Below, one piece after another: positions 8,548 to 18,811 of a stretch of 64,000 nucleotides of DNA. The notes beneath the pieces are model-generated. The model worked only from the letters and a program-made list of their open reading frames with translations, was not told the DNA's origin and did no database searches. The DNA comes from Clostridioides difficile ATCC 9689 = DSM 1296. Lineage in GTDB: Bacteria; Bacillota; Clostridia; Peptostreptococcales; Peptostreptococcaceae. The DNA lies in contig NZ_CP011968.1 of NCBI RefSeq assembly GCF_001077535.1, positions 186,001 to 250,000 on the forward strand. The letters are read 5' to 3'. Within the stretch, counting starts at the first letter, position 1, and the number at the start of each line of letters is the position of its first letter. Position numbers and translations under genes: made by a program.

Positions 8548-11223
8548 ATGAGCTTTATGGATAATTTATTCAACATGGCAGATAAAAAAGAATTAAAAAA
8601 GTTCAATAAAACTGTTGATATAATAGATTCATTAGAACCTAAATTTGAATCTATGGCAGACTCGGAACTTAAAAATATGACAAATATATTTAAAGAAAGA
8701 TTAGCAAATGGTGAAAGTATAGATGATATACTTCCAGAAGCTTTTGCAGTAGTTAGAGAAGTTTCTAAGAGAGTGTTAGGACTTAGACACTACAGAGTTC
8801 AAATGATTGGAGGTATAGTACTACATCAAGGAAGAATAGCAGAAATGAAAACAGGTGAAGGTAAAACTTTGGTTGCAACTGCTCCTGTTTATTTGAATGC
8901 GCTTACTGGAAAAGGTGTACATGTTGTAACAGTAAATGATTACCTTGCAAAACGTGATAGAGACCAAATGGCAAAAATCTATGAGTTTTTAGGAATGAGT
9001 GTAGGCGTTATTATACACGGTCAAAATCCAAAAGTTAGAAAAGAACAATATGATTGTGATATAACTTATGGTACAAATAATGAATATGGATTTGACTATC
9101 TAAAGGACAATATGGTAATACACAAAGAGCAAAGAGTTCAAAGAGGATTAAATTATGCTATAGTGGATGAGGTTGACTCTATACTAATAGATGAGGCTAG
9201 AACACCACTTATCATATCTGGACCTGGAGACAAATCAACTCACTTATATTCAGATGCAAACACATTTGTTTTAACCTTAAAACCAGATGATTATGAATTA
9301 GAAGAAAAAGATAAGGCTGTATCTCTAACAGCATCGGGTATACAAAAAGCAGAAGTGTATTTTAATGTTGATAATATAACAGATATATCTCATACAGAAT
9401 TATACCATCATATAAATCAAGCTTTAAGAGCACATGTAATAATGAAGAAAGATGTTGATTATGTTGCTAAAGATGGAGAAATAGTAATAGTAGATGAGTT
9501 CACAGGTAGACTTATGTTTGGTAGAAGATATTCAGAAGGTTTACATCAAGCAATAGAGGCTAAAGAAGGTCTTAAAATACAAAGAGAATCTAAAACACTA
9601 GCTACTGTAACATTCCAAAATTACTTTAGAATGTACAAAAAACTTTCTGGGATGACTGGTACAGCAAAAACAGAAGAAGAAGAGTTTAAAGCAATCTACA
9701 AAATGGATGTTTTCCAAGTACCTACTAATAAGCTTATGATAAGGGAAGACTTACCAGACTGTGTATACAAAAGTGAAATAGGTAAATTTAATGCTGTAGC
9801 ACAAGAAATAATTGAAAGGCACAAAGTCAATCAACCAATACTTGTAGGTACAGTATCAATAGAAAAATCAGAATTATTATCACAAATACTAAAGAAAAAG
9901 GGCATAAAGCACGAGGTATTAAATGCTAAGCATCATGATAAAGAGGCAGAAATAATAGCACAAGCTGGTAGACTTGGAGCTGTTACAATAGCTACTAATA
10001 TGGCTGGTCGTGGTACAGATATAGTTCTAGGTGGAAATCCAGACTTTTTAACTAAGAGAGAAATGAGAAGAAATGGATTTAAAGAAGAAATAGTAAATAG
10101 AGTAGATACTCCAATAGAAGGTATACCTGTAAAAGGTAATGAAATTCTATTTGAAGCTAGAGAAGAGTATGAAAAACTATTTGAAAAGTTTAAGCAACAA
10201 ACACAAGAAGAACAAAAACAAGTTGTAGAAGCAGGTGGACTTGCTATAATAGGTACAGAAAGACACGAATCTCGAAGAATAGATAACCAGTTGAGAGGTC
10301 GTGCTGGACGTCAAGGTGACCCAGGGAGTTCAAGATTCTATATAGGTCTTGATGATGACCTTATGAGATTGTTTGGTAGTGATAGAATATCTGGTATTGT
10401 AGATAAAATAGGTCTTGAAGAAGACATGCCGATAGAACATAGAATATTATCTAAGTCTATTGAAGGAGCACAAAAGAAAGTCGAAGGTAAAAACTTTGGA
10501 ATAAGAAAGCATGTACTTCAATATGATGATGTTATGAATAAACAAAGAGAAATAATATATGCAGAGAGAAAACGTGTATTAGAAGGTGAAGATTTACAAG
10601 AACAAATACAATCAATGACTCATTCTATAATAGAAGAAGCAGTTACTCTTTATACACAAGATAAAGGATTTGATGAAGAAGGATTCAAAGAACATATGTA
10701 TAATCTGTTCTTGCCAAAAGGTAGCATAGAAATACCAGAAATAGAAAAACTTAATCCAGTTGAAATAACAGAAAAAGTTTATGAAATAGCTATGAAGATA
10801 TATACTTCAAAAGAAGAACAAGTTGGCTATGAGAGAATGAGAGAAGTTGAGAGAGTAATCTTACTTCAAGCTGTTGATAACCATTGGATAGACCATATAG
10901 ATGCTATGGACCAATTACGCCAAGGTATTGGTCTTCGTGCTGTAGGTCAGCAAGACCCAGTTATTGCTTATAAAATGGAAGGTTTTGATATGTTTGATGA
11001 AATGAATAAACATATCAAAGAAGATACTGTAAGATATTTATTTAATATAACAATAGAAACTCCAGTGGAAAGAAAAGCAGTTGTAGATGTTGAAAATCTA
11101 TCTTCTCCATCAGATGGAACACTTCCAACAAGTAAAACTGTTAAAAAAGATGAAAAGGTTGGAAGAAATGACTTATGCCCTTGTGGAAGTGGTAAAAAAT
11201 ATAAAAACTGTTGTGGAAGATAA
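8548..11223 (+). CDS. secA: Protein translocase ATPase SecA (SecA1)
   Basis: This 891-residue protein is the preprotein translocase motor. It shows the Walker A segment MKTGEGKT (about residue 105), the DEAD-like box [17 protein letters not shown], the preprotein cross-linking region, the [10 protein letters not shown] and [13 protein letters not shown] helicase motifs, the helical scaffold/wing, and a C-terminal zinc motif [13 protein letters not shown] that binds SecB or ribosomes. It couples ATP hydrolysis to pushing proteins through SecYEG. Downstream prfB starts 14 nt after the stop, so the two are probably co-transcribed. C. difficile also has a second accessory SecA; the full length, zinc tail and genomic neighbourhood identify this as the housekeeping copy. 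Confidence 0.97.
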   Translation: MSFMDNLFNMADKKELKKFNKTVDIIDSLEPKFESMADSELKNMTNIFKERLANGESIDDILPEAFAVVREVSKRVLGLRHYRVQMIGGIVLHQGRIAEMKTGEGKTLVATAPVYLNALTGKGVHVVTVNDYLAKRDRDQMAKIYEFLGMSVGVIIHGQNPKVRKEQYDCDITYGTNNEYGFDYLKDNMVIHKEQRVQRGLNYAIVDEVDSILIDEARTPLIISGPGDKSTHLYSDANTFVLTLKPDDYELEEKDKAVSLTASGIQKAEVYFNVDNITDISHTELYHHINQALRAHVIMKKDVDYVAKDGEIVIVDEFTGRLMFGRRYSEGLHQAIEAKEGLKIQRESKTLATVTFQNYFRMYKKLSGMTGTAKTEEEEFKAIYKMDVFQVPTNKLMIREDLPDCVYKSEIGKFNAVAQEIIERHKVNQPILVGTVSIEKSELLSQILKKKGIKHEVLNAKHHDKEAEIIAQAGRLGAVTIATNMAGRGTDIVLGGNPDFLTKREMRRNGFKEEIVNRVDTPIEGIPVKGNEILFEAREEYEKLFEKFKQQTQEEQKQVVEAGGLAIIGTERHESRRIDNQLRGRAGRQGDPGSSRFYIGLDDDLMRLFGSDRISGIVDKIGLEEDMPIEHRILSKSIEGAQKKVEGKNFGIRKHVLQYDDVMNKQREIIYAERKRVLEGEDLQEQIQSMTHSIIEEAVTLYTQDKGFDEEGFKEHMYNLFLPKGSIEIPEIEKLNPVEITEKVYEIAMKIYTSKEEQVGYERMREVERVILLQAVDNHWIDHIDAMDQLRQGIGLRAVGQQDPVIAYKMEGFDMFDEMNKHIKEDTVRYLFNITIETPVERKAVVDVENLSSPSDGTLPTSKTVKKDEKVGRNDLCPCGSGKKYKNCCGR

Positions 11224-11237
11224 TCTCGGAGGATTAA

Positions 11238-12345
11238 ATGTTAAAGTTACAAGAGTATAGACATAGTATGGAGCAGATGGCTTCAAATTTAGAAGAATTG
11301 AGGGTTTCTCTTTGACATAGCTTCATTGATGAAAAATATACAAATTAATGAAGAAAAGATGAATCAACAAGATTTTTGGAATGATAATGAAGTCGCTCAA
11401 AGAGTACTTCAAGAAAATAAATCTTTAAAAGAGACATTAGAAGAATATGAAAGCTTAAAAAGCTTATTAGAAGATATAGAAGTATTAATTGAAATAGGTT
11501 TAGAAGAAGATGATGATTCTGTAGAAAGAGATATAGAAAAGTCCATAGAATCAATGGAAGAAAAATTATCTGAAATGAAAATAAAGACTCTTCTAAATGG
11601 AGAGTATGATAAAAATAATGCTATATTATCTATAAATGCTGGTACTGGTGGCTTAGATGCTCAAGATTGGGCTCAAATGCTTTTGAGAATGTATATAAGA
11701 TGGTCAGAAAGTAAGGGTTATAAAGTTAAGCTTTTAGATATAATATCAGACCCTGAAGCAGGGATAAAGACAGCTACAATTCTTGTAGAAGGAACAAATG
11801 CTTATGGGTATTTAAAGAGTGAAAAAGGAGTTCATAGATTAGTGAGAATATCTCCATTTGACCCATCAGGAAAAAGACATACTTCATTTGCATCTATAGA
11901 TGTAACACCAGAGTTAGATGAAAATATAGAAGTAGAAATTAATCCATCAGATTTAAAGATAGACACATATAGAGCTTCTGGAGCTGGAGGGCAACATGTA
12001 AATACGACTGATTCAGCAGTTAGAATAACACATATCCCTACTGGTGTAGTAGTTCAGTGCCAAAATGAAAGGTCTCAGCATCTAAATAAGGACAGAGCTA
12101 TGAGACTTTTAATGGCGAAATTGATAGAATTAAAAGAGTTAGAGCAAAAGGAAAAAATAGAAGATATACAAGGCAAATACTCACAAATAACTTGGGGTAG
12201 TCAAATTAGGTCATATGTTTTTCAACCATATAAATTGGTTAAAGACCATAGAACAAATGCTGAGTTTGGCAATGTAGATAGTGTAATGAATGGAAATATA
12301 GACTTGTTTATTAATGAATACTTAAAAATGAATAAAATAGTTTAA
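11238..12345 (+). CDS. prfB: Peptide chain release factor 2 with programmed +1 frameshift
   Basis: Translation starts at ATG 11238 after CGGAGG and runs 25 codons to an in-frame TGA at 11313-11315. A +1 shift at CTT TGA C joins it to the frame beginning GAC at 11314 and ending at 12345, giving a 368-residue RF2. The protein has the stop-codon-reading SPF tripeptide (RISPFDPSG) that recognises UGA/UAA and the GGQ peptidyl-hydrolysis motif (GAGGQHVN). RF2 regulates itself: when RF2 is scarce the ribosome pauses at TGA and shifts. An annotation starting at TTG 11326 would lose the N-terminal 29 residues. Confidence 0.96.
11300..11316 (+). promoter_or_regulatory. Programmed +1 ribosomal frameshift site of prfB
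   Basis: The stretch GAGGG TTTCT CTT TGA C contains an internal Shine-Dalgarno-like GAGGG, the slippery CTT codon and the UGA stop followed by C. This is the recoding signal known from bacterial prfB genes. The spacing from the SD-like element to the stop is the tight one needed for +1 slippage. Confidence 0.92.
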
Positions 12346-12412
12346 TAAATATGCACTGTAATTAAGATATATGTATAAGAAGGTTAGTGCTTAATATGCA
12401 CTTACAGCACTT

Positions 12413-12452
12413 AGGCTGAGGACGATAACCCTCAGCCTTCGTTCTGTTTTGT
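12413..12452 (+). terminator. Terminator after prfB
   Basis: A perfect 9-bp GC-rich stem AGGCTGAGG / CCTCAGCCT with an 8-nt loop, followed by a T-rich tail interrupted by G and C. It ends the secA-prfB unit just before tex. Confidence 0.75.
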
Positions 12453-12488
12453 TATACTTATGAAAAACTAACATTAGGAGTGAATAAA

Positions 12489-14630
12489 TTGGATATAAAT
12501 CAAATCTTAAAAAAAGAGTTTAATCTTAGAGATGAACAAATAAATAATACATTAAAACTTATTGATGAAGGAAATACAATACCATTTATAGCTAGATATA
12601 GAAAAGAAATGACTGGCGAAATGAGTGATGTTACACTAAGAGAATTTTATGAAAAATTAATGTATTTGAGAAATCTTCAAAGTAGAAAAGATGATGTAGT
12701 TAGACTAATAGATGAACAAGGGAAATTAACAGATGAAATAACACAAAATATAGAAAAAGCAAAAACATTACAAGAAGTAGAAGATATATATGCTCCATAC
12801 AAACAAAAGAAAAGAACGAGAGCAACAATAGCAAAAGAAAAAGGATTAGAAAATTTAGCATTGTCAATACTAGAGAATAATTTAGATAATATAGAAATAG
12901 AGGCAAAGAATTATCTTGATGAAGAGAAAGAAGTTCTTTCTATTGAAGATGCTCTAAAAGGTGCTAGAGATATAATTGCAGAACTAGTCTCAGATGATGC
13001 TAAGATTAGAAAGTATATAAGAGAATTAGCTTTAAGAGAAGGTATGATAGTTAGCAAAAGTGCTACTGATGAGAAATCGGTTTATGATATGTATTATGAT
13101 TATAGCGAAGCAGTAAAAAGTATGGCTCCACATAGAGTTTTGGCAATAAACAGAGGAGAAAAAGAAAGCTTCCTAAAGGTTAAGTTGGAAATAAATAATG
13201 ATAAAGTTTTAAATTACATAATAAACGAATATGTAAATGATAAAAATTTCAAAAATAAAGAAGAAATCGTAAGTTCAATAGAAGATTCTTATAAAAGATT
13301 AATTTTCCCATCAATAGAAAGAGAAATAAGAAATCATTTAACAGAAATAGCTCAAGAAAGAGCTATAAGTGTATTTGGAAAGAATGTTAAAAGTTTATTG
13401 CTTCAACCACCAGTTAAAGACAAAGTAGTTATGGGATTTGACCCTGCATTTAGAACTGGATGTAAAATAGCTGTAGTAGATAAAAATGGTAAACTACTAG
13501 ATTATACAACAGTATATCCAACAGACCCTCAAAATGATGTAGAGGGAGCAAAGAAAGTTTTAAAAGGATTGATTGAAAAATACGATATAGATATAATTTC
13601 AATTGGAAATGGTACTGCATCTAGAGAATCAGAAACTTTTGTATCAGAAATGATAAAAGAAATAGATAGCGAAGTGCAGTATGTGATAGTTAGTGAAGCA
13701 GGAGCATCTGTTTATTCAGCATCTGAACTTGCAAATGAGGAACATCCAGATATAAATGTATCAATAAGAGGAGCTATATCTATAGCTAGAAGATTACAAG
13801 ACCCATTAGCAGAGCTTGTAAAAATAGACCCTAAAAGTATTGGTGTTGGTCAATATCAGCATGATTTAAACAAAAAGAGATTAGAAGAAGTACTAGATGG
13901 AGTTGTTGAAGATTCTGTAAATAGTGTTGGAGTAGATTTAAATACTGCATCATACTCCCTACTAGAACATGTTGCAGGAATAAGTAAAGCTATAGCAAAA
14001 AATATAATAGCATATAGAGAAGAAAATGGAGATTTTACGTCAAGAGCACAATTGAAAAAAGTAAAAAGACTAGGACCTCAAGCATTTACTCAATGTGCTG
14101 GATTTATGAGAATCTTAGAGGGTAAAAATCCACTAGATAATACAGGTGTGCATCCTGAAAGTTATGATATATGTAAAAAAATGATTGAGATAATTGGATA
14201 TTCTTTAGATGATGTAAAGAATAAGAATATAGGTGAAATAGATGAAAAAATAAAAGAAATTGGCTTGAGGGAATTAAGTGAAAAACTGGAAGTAGGACAA
14301 GTTACATTAAAAGATATCATAGCTGAAATCAAAAAACCAGGAAGAGACCCAAGAGAAGAAGGTATAAAACCTATACTTAGAACTGATGTCTTAAAAATTG
14401 AAGATATACAAGAGGGTATGACTTTAAAAGGTACAATAAGAAATGTTGTAGACTTTGGTGCATTTGTAGATATTGGAATAAAAAATGACGGATTAGTTCA
14501 TAAATCAGAAATGAGTAATAGTTTTGTGAAAGACCCTATGAGTATTGTTACAGTAGGTGATATAGTAGATGTAAAAGTCATTGGAATTGACTTAAACAAA
14601 AAAAGAGTTGCCTTATCAATGAAAAAATAG
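12489..14630 (+). CDS. tex: Tex family S1 RNA-binding protein (YqgF/HhH/S1 architecture)
   Basis: About 713 residues in the Tex order: an N-terminal helical Tex_N domain (TIPFIARYRKEMTG), a central YqgF/RNase H-like domain (VVMGFDPAFRTGCKIAVVD), a helix-hairpin-helix region (DLNTASYSLLEHVAGISKAIAKN...), and a C-terminal S1 domain (GMTLKGTIRNVVDFGAFVDIG). Tex proteins bind nucleic acid and are linked to transcription and stress tolerance; the precise role is unsettled. I prefer the TTG at 12489, correctly spaced from AGGAG; the GTG at 12480 overlaps that site and would add three residues. It is a single-gene unit with a terminator on its left. Confidence 0.9.
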   Translation: MDINQILKKEFNLRDEQINNTLKLIDEGNTIPFIARYRKEMTGEMSDVTLREFYEKLMYLRNLQSRKDDVVRLIDEQGKLTDEITQNIEKAKTLQEVEDIYAPYKQKKRTRATIAKEKGLENLALSILENNLDNIEIEAKNYLDEEKEVLSIEDALKGARDIIAELVSDDAKIRKYIRELALREGMIVSKSATDEKSVYDMYYDYSEAVKSMAPHRVLAINRGEKESFLKVKLEINNDKVLNYIINEYVNDKNFKNKEEIVSSIEDSYKRLIFPSIEREIRNHLTEIAQERAISVFGKNVKSLLLQPPVKDKVVMGFDPAFRTGCKIAVVDKNGKLLDYTTVYPTDPQNDVEGAKKVLKGLIEKYDIDIISIGNGTASRESETFVSEMIKEIDSEVQYVIVSEAGASVYSASELANEEHPDINVSIRGAISIARRLQDPLAELVKIDPKSIGVGQYQHDLNKKRLEEVLDGVVEDSVNSVGVDLNTASYSLLEHVAGISKAIAKNIIAYREENGDFTSRAQLKKVKRLGPQAFTQCAGFMRILEGKNPLDNTGVHPESYDICKKMIEIIGYSLDDVKNKNIGEIDEKIKEIGLRELSEKLEVGQVTLKDIIAEIKKPGRDPREEGIKPILRTDVLKIEDIQEGMTLKGTIRNVVDFGAFVDIGIKNDGLVHKSEMSNSFVKDPMSIVTVGDIVDVKVIGIDLNKKRVALSMKK

Positions 14631-14777
14631 ATAAGTTTATGTATGGTTATAATACTTAGATTCTATATTTGTAAATAAGATTACTCGAGTGTATAAATGT
14701 TAAAAATTTGTAAAAGTATATAGTAAGAAAATATATTAAAATAAGAACGATAGTCTTGAAAATCAGGAGGAAAATGA

Positions 14778-15944
14778 ATGATTTTTATAAAAAATGGTAA
14801 AATAAATACCATAACAAATGGGATAATTCATGGAGATATACTTATAGATGAAGGAAAAATAATAGAAATTGGAGAAGATTTGATAGCTCCTTTAGATGTA
14901 GAGGTAATAGATGCTAGTAATAAACTTGTGTTTCCTGGATTTATAGATGCTCATACTCACTTAGGTTTATGGGAAGATGGTATAGGGTTTGAAGGAGCAG
15001 ATGGAAATGAAGAGACTGACCCAATAACACCACAATTAAATCCTATAGATGGAATTAATCCAATGGATAGAACTTTTAAAGAAGCTTTTGAAGGTGGAAT
15101 AACTTCTGTTTGTACAACCCCTGGAAGTGCAAATGTTATGGGTGGTCAATGTATAGCTATAAAGACATGTGGAAAAAGAATTGATAAAATGGTAATAAAA
15201 AATCCAGTTGCATCTAAAATTGCTTTTGGAGAAAATCCAAAGAGCTGTTATGGTCAGGATGATAAATCTCCTCAAACTAGAATGGCTATAGCTGCTTTAC
15301 TTAGAGAAAACCTAAAAAAAGCAGAAGAATATTTAGAGGATATTGATATGTATGAGAGTCATGATGATGAAGACTGTGAAAAACCTGAATATGATATAAA
15401 AATGGAAAGTTTAATACCAGTTTTAAGAAGAGAAATTCCTTTTAAGGCACATGCTCATAGAGCAGATGATATGTTTACAGCAATAAGAATTGCAAAAGAA
15501 TTTAATTTAAAGCTTACATTAGACCATTGTACAGAAGGTCATCTTATTGTAGATGAATTAGTGGAAGAAGGGTTTCCTGTAATAGTAGGGCCATCTTTGT
15601 CAGAAAGGTCTAAATTTGAGCTTAGAAATTTGACATTTAATACAGCAGGAATACTTTCAAATGCAGGTCTTGATGTATGTATAATGACAGACCATCCAGT
15701 AATACCAGTTCAATATCTTCCAATATGTGCAGGTATTGCAGTAAAACATGGTATGAAAGAAGAAAAAGCAATAGAATCAATTACGATAAATCCAGCTAAG
15801 ACTTTAGGAATAGAAGATAGAGTAGGCTCTATAGAAGTTGGTAAAGATGCAGACCTAGTAATTTGGGATAATTCTCCACTAGAGATTCAAAGTAATGTAC
15901 TTTACACTATAATAAATGGCAAAGTAGTGTATGAGAAAAAATAA
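14778..15944 (+). CDS. Amidohydrolase family metal-dependent hydrolase
   Basis: The 388-residue protein has the composite amidohydrolase fold: an N-terminal beta part with KLVFPGFIDAHTHLG (HxH metal ligands, about residue 62), a central barrel with FKAHAHRADD and LTLDHCTEGH giving further His ligands, the Asp motif IMTDHPVIP, and a C-terminal NPAKTLGIEDRVGSIEVG KDADLV element typical of imidazolonepropionase/dihydroorotase-like members. Length and motifs place it near imidazolonepropionase-type enzymes, but no hut genes surround it and the substrate cannot be told. The start follows CAGGAGG. Its stop codon lies just before the -35 box of the next promoter. Confidence 0.85.
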   Translation: MIFIKNGKINTITNGIIHGDILIDEGKIIEIGEDLIAPLDVEVIDASNKLVFPGFIDAHTHLGLWEDGIGFEGADGNEETDPITPQLNPIDGINPMDRTFKEAFEGGITSVCTTPGSANVMGGQCIAIKTCGKRIDKMVIKNPVASKIAFGENPKSCYGQDDKSPQTRMAIAALLRENLKKAEEYLEDIDMYESHDDEDCEKPEYDIKMESLIPVLRREIPFKAHAHRADDMFTAIRIAKEFNLKLTLDHCTEGHLIVDELVEEGFPVIVGPSLSERSKFELRNLTFNTAGILSNAGLDVCIMTDHPVIPVQYLPICAGIAVKHGMKEEKAIESITINPAKTLGIEDRVGSIEVGKDADLVIWDNSPLEIQSNVLYTIINGKVVYEKK

Positions 15945-15945
15945 C

Positions 15946-15974
15946 TTGACAATTATTAAAAAATTAACTAATAT
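15946..15974 (+). promoter_or_regulatory. Sigma-A promoter of the FMN riboswitch-ribU unit
   Basis: A perfect -35 TTGACA, a 17-nt spacer and a -10 TAATAT. Transcription would begin near 15981, about 25 nt before the riboswitch. The -35 begins 2 nt after the amidohydrolase stop codon. Confidence 0.8.
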
Positions 15975-16003
15975 AAGAGTGTAAGGAAAATTAAAAAATC
16001 AAA

Positions 16004-16118
16004 GAAGATCTTCGGGGCAGGGTGAAATTCCCTACCGGCGGTATAGCCCGCGAACTACTTAAGTGGTTGATTTGGTGAGATTCCAAAGCCGACAGTAAAG
16101 TCTGGATGAGAGAAGATA
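16004..16118 (+). ncRNA. FMN riboswitch (RFN element)
   Basis: The conserved RFN blocks appear in order: TCTTCGGGGCAGGGTGAAA, TTCCCTACCGGCGGTA, AGCCCGCGA, the variable stem ACTACTTAAGTGGTTGATT, TGGTGAGATTCCA, AAGCCGACAGT and AAAGTCTGGATGAGAGAAGA. The outer P1 pairing (GAAGATCTTC with GAGAGAAGAT) closes it. FMN binding is known to stabilise the form that allows a downstream terminator to fold. The controlled gene is ribU. An AT-rich linker with a TTTATGGA / TCCATAAA pairing separates it from the terminator hairpin. Confidence 0.97.
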
Positions 16119-16170
16119 TTTATGGAAGATAAATAAGTTTATTTTAGTTTGTTTAAACTATATCCATAAA

Positions 16171-16199
16171 AACTCGAAGATAGGGTCTTCGAGTTTTTT
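16171..16199 (+). terminator. Expression-platform terminator of the FMN riboswitch
   Basis: The stem AACTCGAAGA / TCTTCGAGTT with a 5-nt loop is followed by six T residues, ending 47 nt before the ribU start. The 5' arm carries GAAGA, which can also pair with the TCTTC of the riboswitch P1. This is consistent with transcription attenuation by FMN. Confidence 0.92.
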
Positions 16200-16245
16200 G
16201 TTTTTCCTAAAAAATATAAACATATTGATTAGGGGGAAAATAATT

Positions 16246-16851
16246 ATGCAAAACACAGCAAAAAGAGGCAATATGATTTCAACAAGAACTTTAGTAGTAA
16301 TGTCAATTTTATCTGCAATATCTTATTTATTAATGTTTATTCAAGCACCAATACCAGGTATATTTCCAGATTTCTTAAAAATTGACTTATCAGATATTCC
16401 AGCAATATTCGGAGGAATGTCTCTAGGACCATTAGTTGGATTTGGAATAGTTGTAGTAAAAAATGTGTTACAAGCAATAACAGCAACAACAACTGGAGGA
16501 ATAGGAGAATTTGCGAATATATTAATTGGTGGTTCTTATGTAATGATACTTTGTTATTCATATAAGAGAAGTGGAGATTTAAAAGGTGTACTGATTGGTT
16601 TTGTATTAGGAACAATATCTATGACTATAATTGGTTCATTAGTAAATTATTTTGTAATGTTGCCACTTTATGGTCAACTTATGGGACTAGATGCTATAAT
16701 AGGTTTAGGTTCAGCTATAAATCCTCAAGTTCATGATTTATTCACTTTTGTAATTTGGATGATAGCTCCATTTAATGTGCTGAAGGCTGTTATAATATCT
16801 TTAGTAACATTGCCACTTTATAAAAAAATGGGAAATATAATAAAGAAATAA
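16246..16851 (+). CDS. ribU: Riboflavin ECF transporter substrate-binding component RibU
   Basis: A 201-residue membrane protein with about six hydrophobic segments and the ECF S-component N-terminal pattern for docking the energising module (STRTLVVMSILSAISYLLMF). The riboflavin-specific features are the short loop FPDFLKIDLSDIPA and the GP(L)VGFGIVVVKNVLQ segment. It captures riboflavin and is energised by the shared EcfA/A'/T module, encoded elsewhere. Regulation by the FMN riboswitch just upstream confirms the substrate. The ATG at 16246 follows AGGGGGA; a TTG at 16198 lies inside the terminator and is not credible. Confidence 0.95.
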   Translation: MQNTAKRGNMISTRTLVVMSILSAISYLLMFIQAPIPGIFPDFLKIDLSDIPAIFGGMSLGPLVGFGIVVVKNVLQAITATTTGGIGEFANILIGGSYVMILCYSYKRSGDLKGVLIGFVLGTISMTIIGSLVNYFVMLPLYGQLMGLDAIIGLGSAINPQVHDLFTFVIWMIAPFNVLKAVIISLVTLPLYKKMGNIIKK

Positions 16852-16886
16852 TTAGACAAGAAAATATAAAATTAAATGTATTGAAT

Positions 16887-16955
16887 AGCCATAATTTATT
16901 TATAACTTCAGTCCTATATTGTGATTGATATATTAAATATATTATGGCTTTATTA
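16887..16955 (+). terminator. Terminator-like long hairpin after ribU
   Basis: Arms at 16887-16902 and 16934-16949 (AGCCATAATTTATTTA / TAAATATATTATGGCT) pair over 16 bp with one mismatch and a 31-nt loop, followed by TTATT. The T tract is weak. The remainder of the 328-bp gap up to 17179 is AT-rich, with no gene seen. Confidence 0.55.
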
Positions 16956-17179
16956 ATTTATCAAAAAATGTATATAAAATAAGAAATATTTAGACAAATT
17001 TAAATTTTAAAATAAAGGAAGAATTAAAACGATTAACTATTAAAATATGAAAAAGGTATCTACAATATACAGAGCGAATTTATAATAAACAAAAAATAAA
17101 GTTATTATTAAAAAACTATAAAGATTAATAATCAAACTTTTAATAATAACTAATTTAATAATGATAGGGGTGTATATTC

Positions 17180-18220
17180 ATGCATTTATCTAAAAAAATA
17201 AAAAAATTATTTTTAGATGATAAAGGGTATTATTTTAATAGTAATTGGAAAGATATTCATATTGGTATTTATGATACAAAATTAGGAGATTCTTTAAAGT
17301 ATATCACTAATGAATATATTGAAAATATGGAAAGGGTAAAATACGATTATCGTGAATTAAAAAATATAGAAAATCAAACTGATGGTATGTGTATTTTAGC
17401 AATAAGGCAGAATTACAAGGCATTAGAGTATGTAAAAAATCAAACCGAAGAATTATGTTTAGAAGCAATAAAGTATAATTATAAAGCACTTGAATATGTA
17501 AAAGAACAAACAGAATACTTGTGTCTTGAAGCTATAAAAAAAGATTGTAATGCACTTAAGTATGTACGAAATAAAACAGAAGGGCTTATTATAAAAGCAA
17601 TAAGTCATTCTTCCAATATAGATGTTGTAAGTATACTAAAGGCTTTAGAGACTCAAACAAGAAGGATATGTTTAGAAGCAATTAAAAAAGATGGCAGGTG
17701 TCTTGCATACGTTAGAGAACAGAGTGAAGAATTATGTATAGAGGCCATTAAGCAAAATTATAAAGCATTAAAATATGTAAAAAATCAAACGGAAAAAATG
17801 TGTATAGAATCCGTAAGACAAAATGGTATGGCATTACAATATGTAAATAAACAAACTGATAAAATATGTATAGAAGCTGTCAAACAAGATGGAAGAAGTA
17901 TACAATTTGTCAACAATAAGACAGAAGAAATATGTATAAATGCTATAAGATATTTAAATAAAAAATATAATATTAAAGATGTACTAAGTTACATAGATAA
18001 GTATACAGAAGATATATGTATAGAGATTGTAAGACAAAATGGAAAAATGCTTATGTATATAAAAAATCAAACAGAAAAAATGTGTATTGAAGCAGTAAAA
18101 GAGAACTATAAGTCTCTTAAGTATGTAAAAGAGCAATCTGAGAGAATATGTAAAGAAGCATTGAAGCAAAACCATAAAGCAAAAGAGTATGTAAAAATTG
18201 CTATTGATGATTGTATATAA
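17180..18220 (+). CDS. DUF4116-type tandem repeat protein
   Basis: The 346 residues consist almost entirely of about twelve tandem helical repeats of about 22 residues with the consensus (L/I)CLEAIKQNYKALKYVKNQTE. Two repeats, near residues 140 and 255, carry insertions. The pattern fits DUF4116, found in giant-virus, amoebal-symbiont and some bacterial proteins. There is no signal peptide, no predicted membrane segment and no catalytic motif, so a protein-binding helical solenoid is the best reading. The repeats are diverged at the DNA level, so they are old. The gene has a GGGGTG ribosome site and stands alone before tsaE. Function unknown. Confidence 0.82.
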   Translation: MHLSKKIKKLFLDDKGYYFNSNWKDIHIGIYDTKLGDSLKYITNEYIENMERVKYDYRELKNIENQTDGMCILAIRQNYKALEYVKNQTEELCLEAIKYNYKALEYVKEQTEYLCLEAIKKDCNALKYVRNKTEGLIIKAISHSSNIDVVSILKALETQTRRICLEAIKKDGRCLAYVREQSEELCIEAIKQNYKALKYVKNQTEKMCIESVRQNGMALQYVNKQTDKICIEAVKQDGRSIQFVNNKTEEICINAIRYLNKKYNIKDVLSYIDKYTEDICIEIVRQNGKMLMYIKNQTEKMCIEAVKENYKSLKYVKEQSERICKEALKQNHKAKEYVKIAIDDCI

Positions 18221-18358
18221 GGTGTAGATACAGCCATCAATAGTGAAAGATAAAAAAAGATAAAGACAAGTACTTTATAATAATCTAGGCTTATACTATA
18301 ATTAATTAAGCAGTGATATAAATTCACATGACGATTATATCAAAATGGAGATGAATTG

Positions 18359-18811
18359 ATGGCAAAAATATATTTAGAAAATGAAAATAAAACTAGAGAA
18401 ATAGGATATAAATTAGGTAAACTTTTAAAAGAAGGCAGTGTTATCTGTTTAGTAGGAGATTTAGGAGCTGGTAAAACTACAATGACACAAAGTTTGGCAG
18501 ATTCATTAGGGATAGAAGATTATATAACAAGTCCTACTTTTACTATAATAAATGAATATGAAGGAAAAATACCTTTGTATCATTTTGATGTTTATAGAAT
18601 AGGTAGTAGTGACGAAATGTATGATATTGGTTATGATGAATATGTAAATTCAAATGGAATCTGTATAATAGAATGGGCTAATCTAATAGAAGATATACTT
18701 CCAAAAGAATATTTGAATATAGAATTGAGATATAAAGATGAAGGAAGAGAAATGATATTAACTCCAAAAGGAGAGTTTTATAAAGAGATAGTTGAGGAGT
18801 TGATTAAATAA
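18359..18811 (+). CDS. tsaE: tRNA threonylcarbamoyladenosine biosynthesis ATPase TsaE
   Basis: A 150-residue P-loop ATPase with Walker A GDLGAGKTTMTQSLA (about residues 34-48), SPTFTIINEY, the YHFDVYRI motif, and the conserved IIEWANLIEDILP. With TsaB and TsaD it forms the complex that puts threonylcarbamoyl on A37 of ANN-decoding tRNAs. ATG 18359 follows GGAG at a good distance; the TTG one codon upstream is less likely. Its TAA overlaps the ATG of tsaB by one base, so the genes are translationally coupled. Confidence 0.95.
   Translation: MAKIYLENENKTREIGYKLGKLLKEGSVICLVGDLGAGKTTMTQSLADSLGIEDYITSPTFTIINEYEGKIPLYHFDVYRIGSSDEMYDIGYDEYVNSNGICIIEWANLIEDILPKEYLNIELRYKDEGREMILTPKGEFYKEIVEELIK

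Noticed and set aside
11313-11315. The in-frame TGA in prfB as a sequencing error or selenocysteine codon.
   Set aside because: It sits in the exact CTT TGA C recoding context with an internal SD-like GAGGG, the known RF2 autoregulation site.
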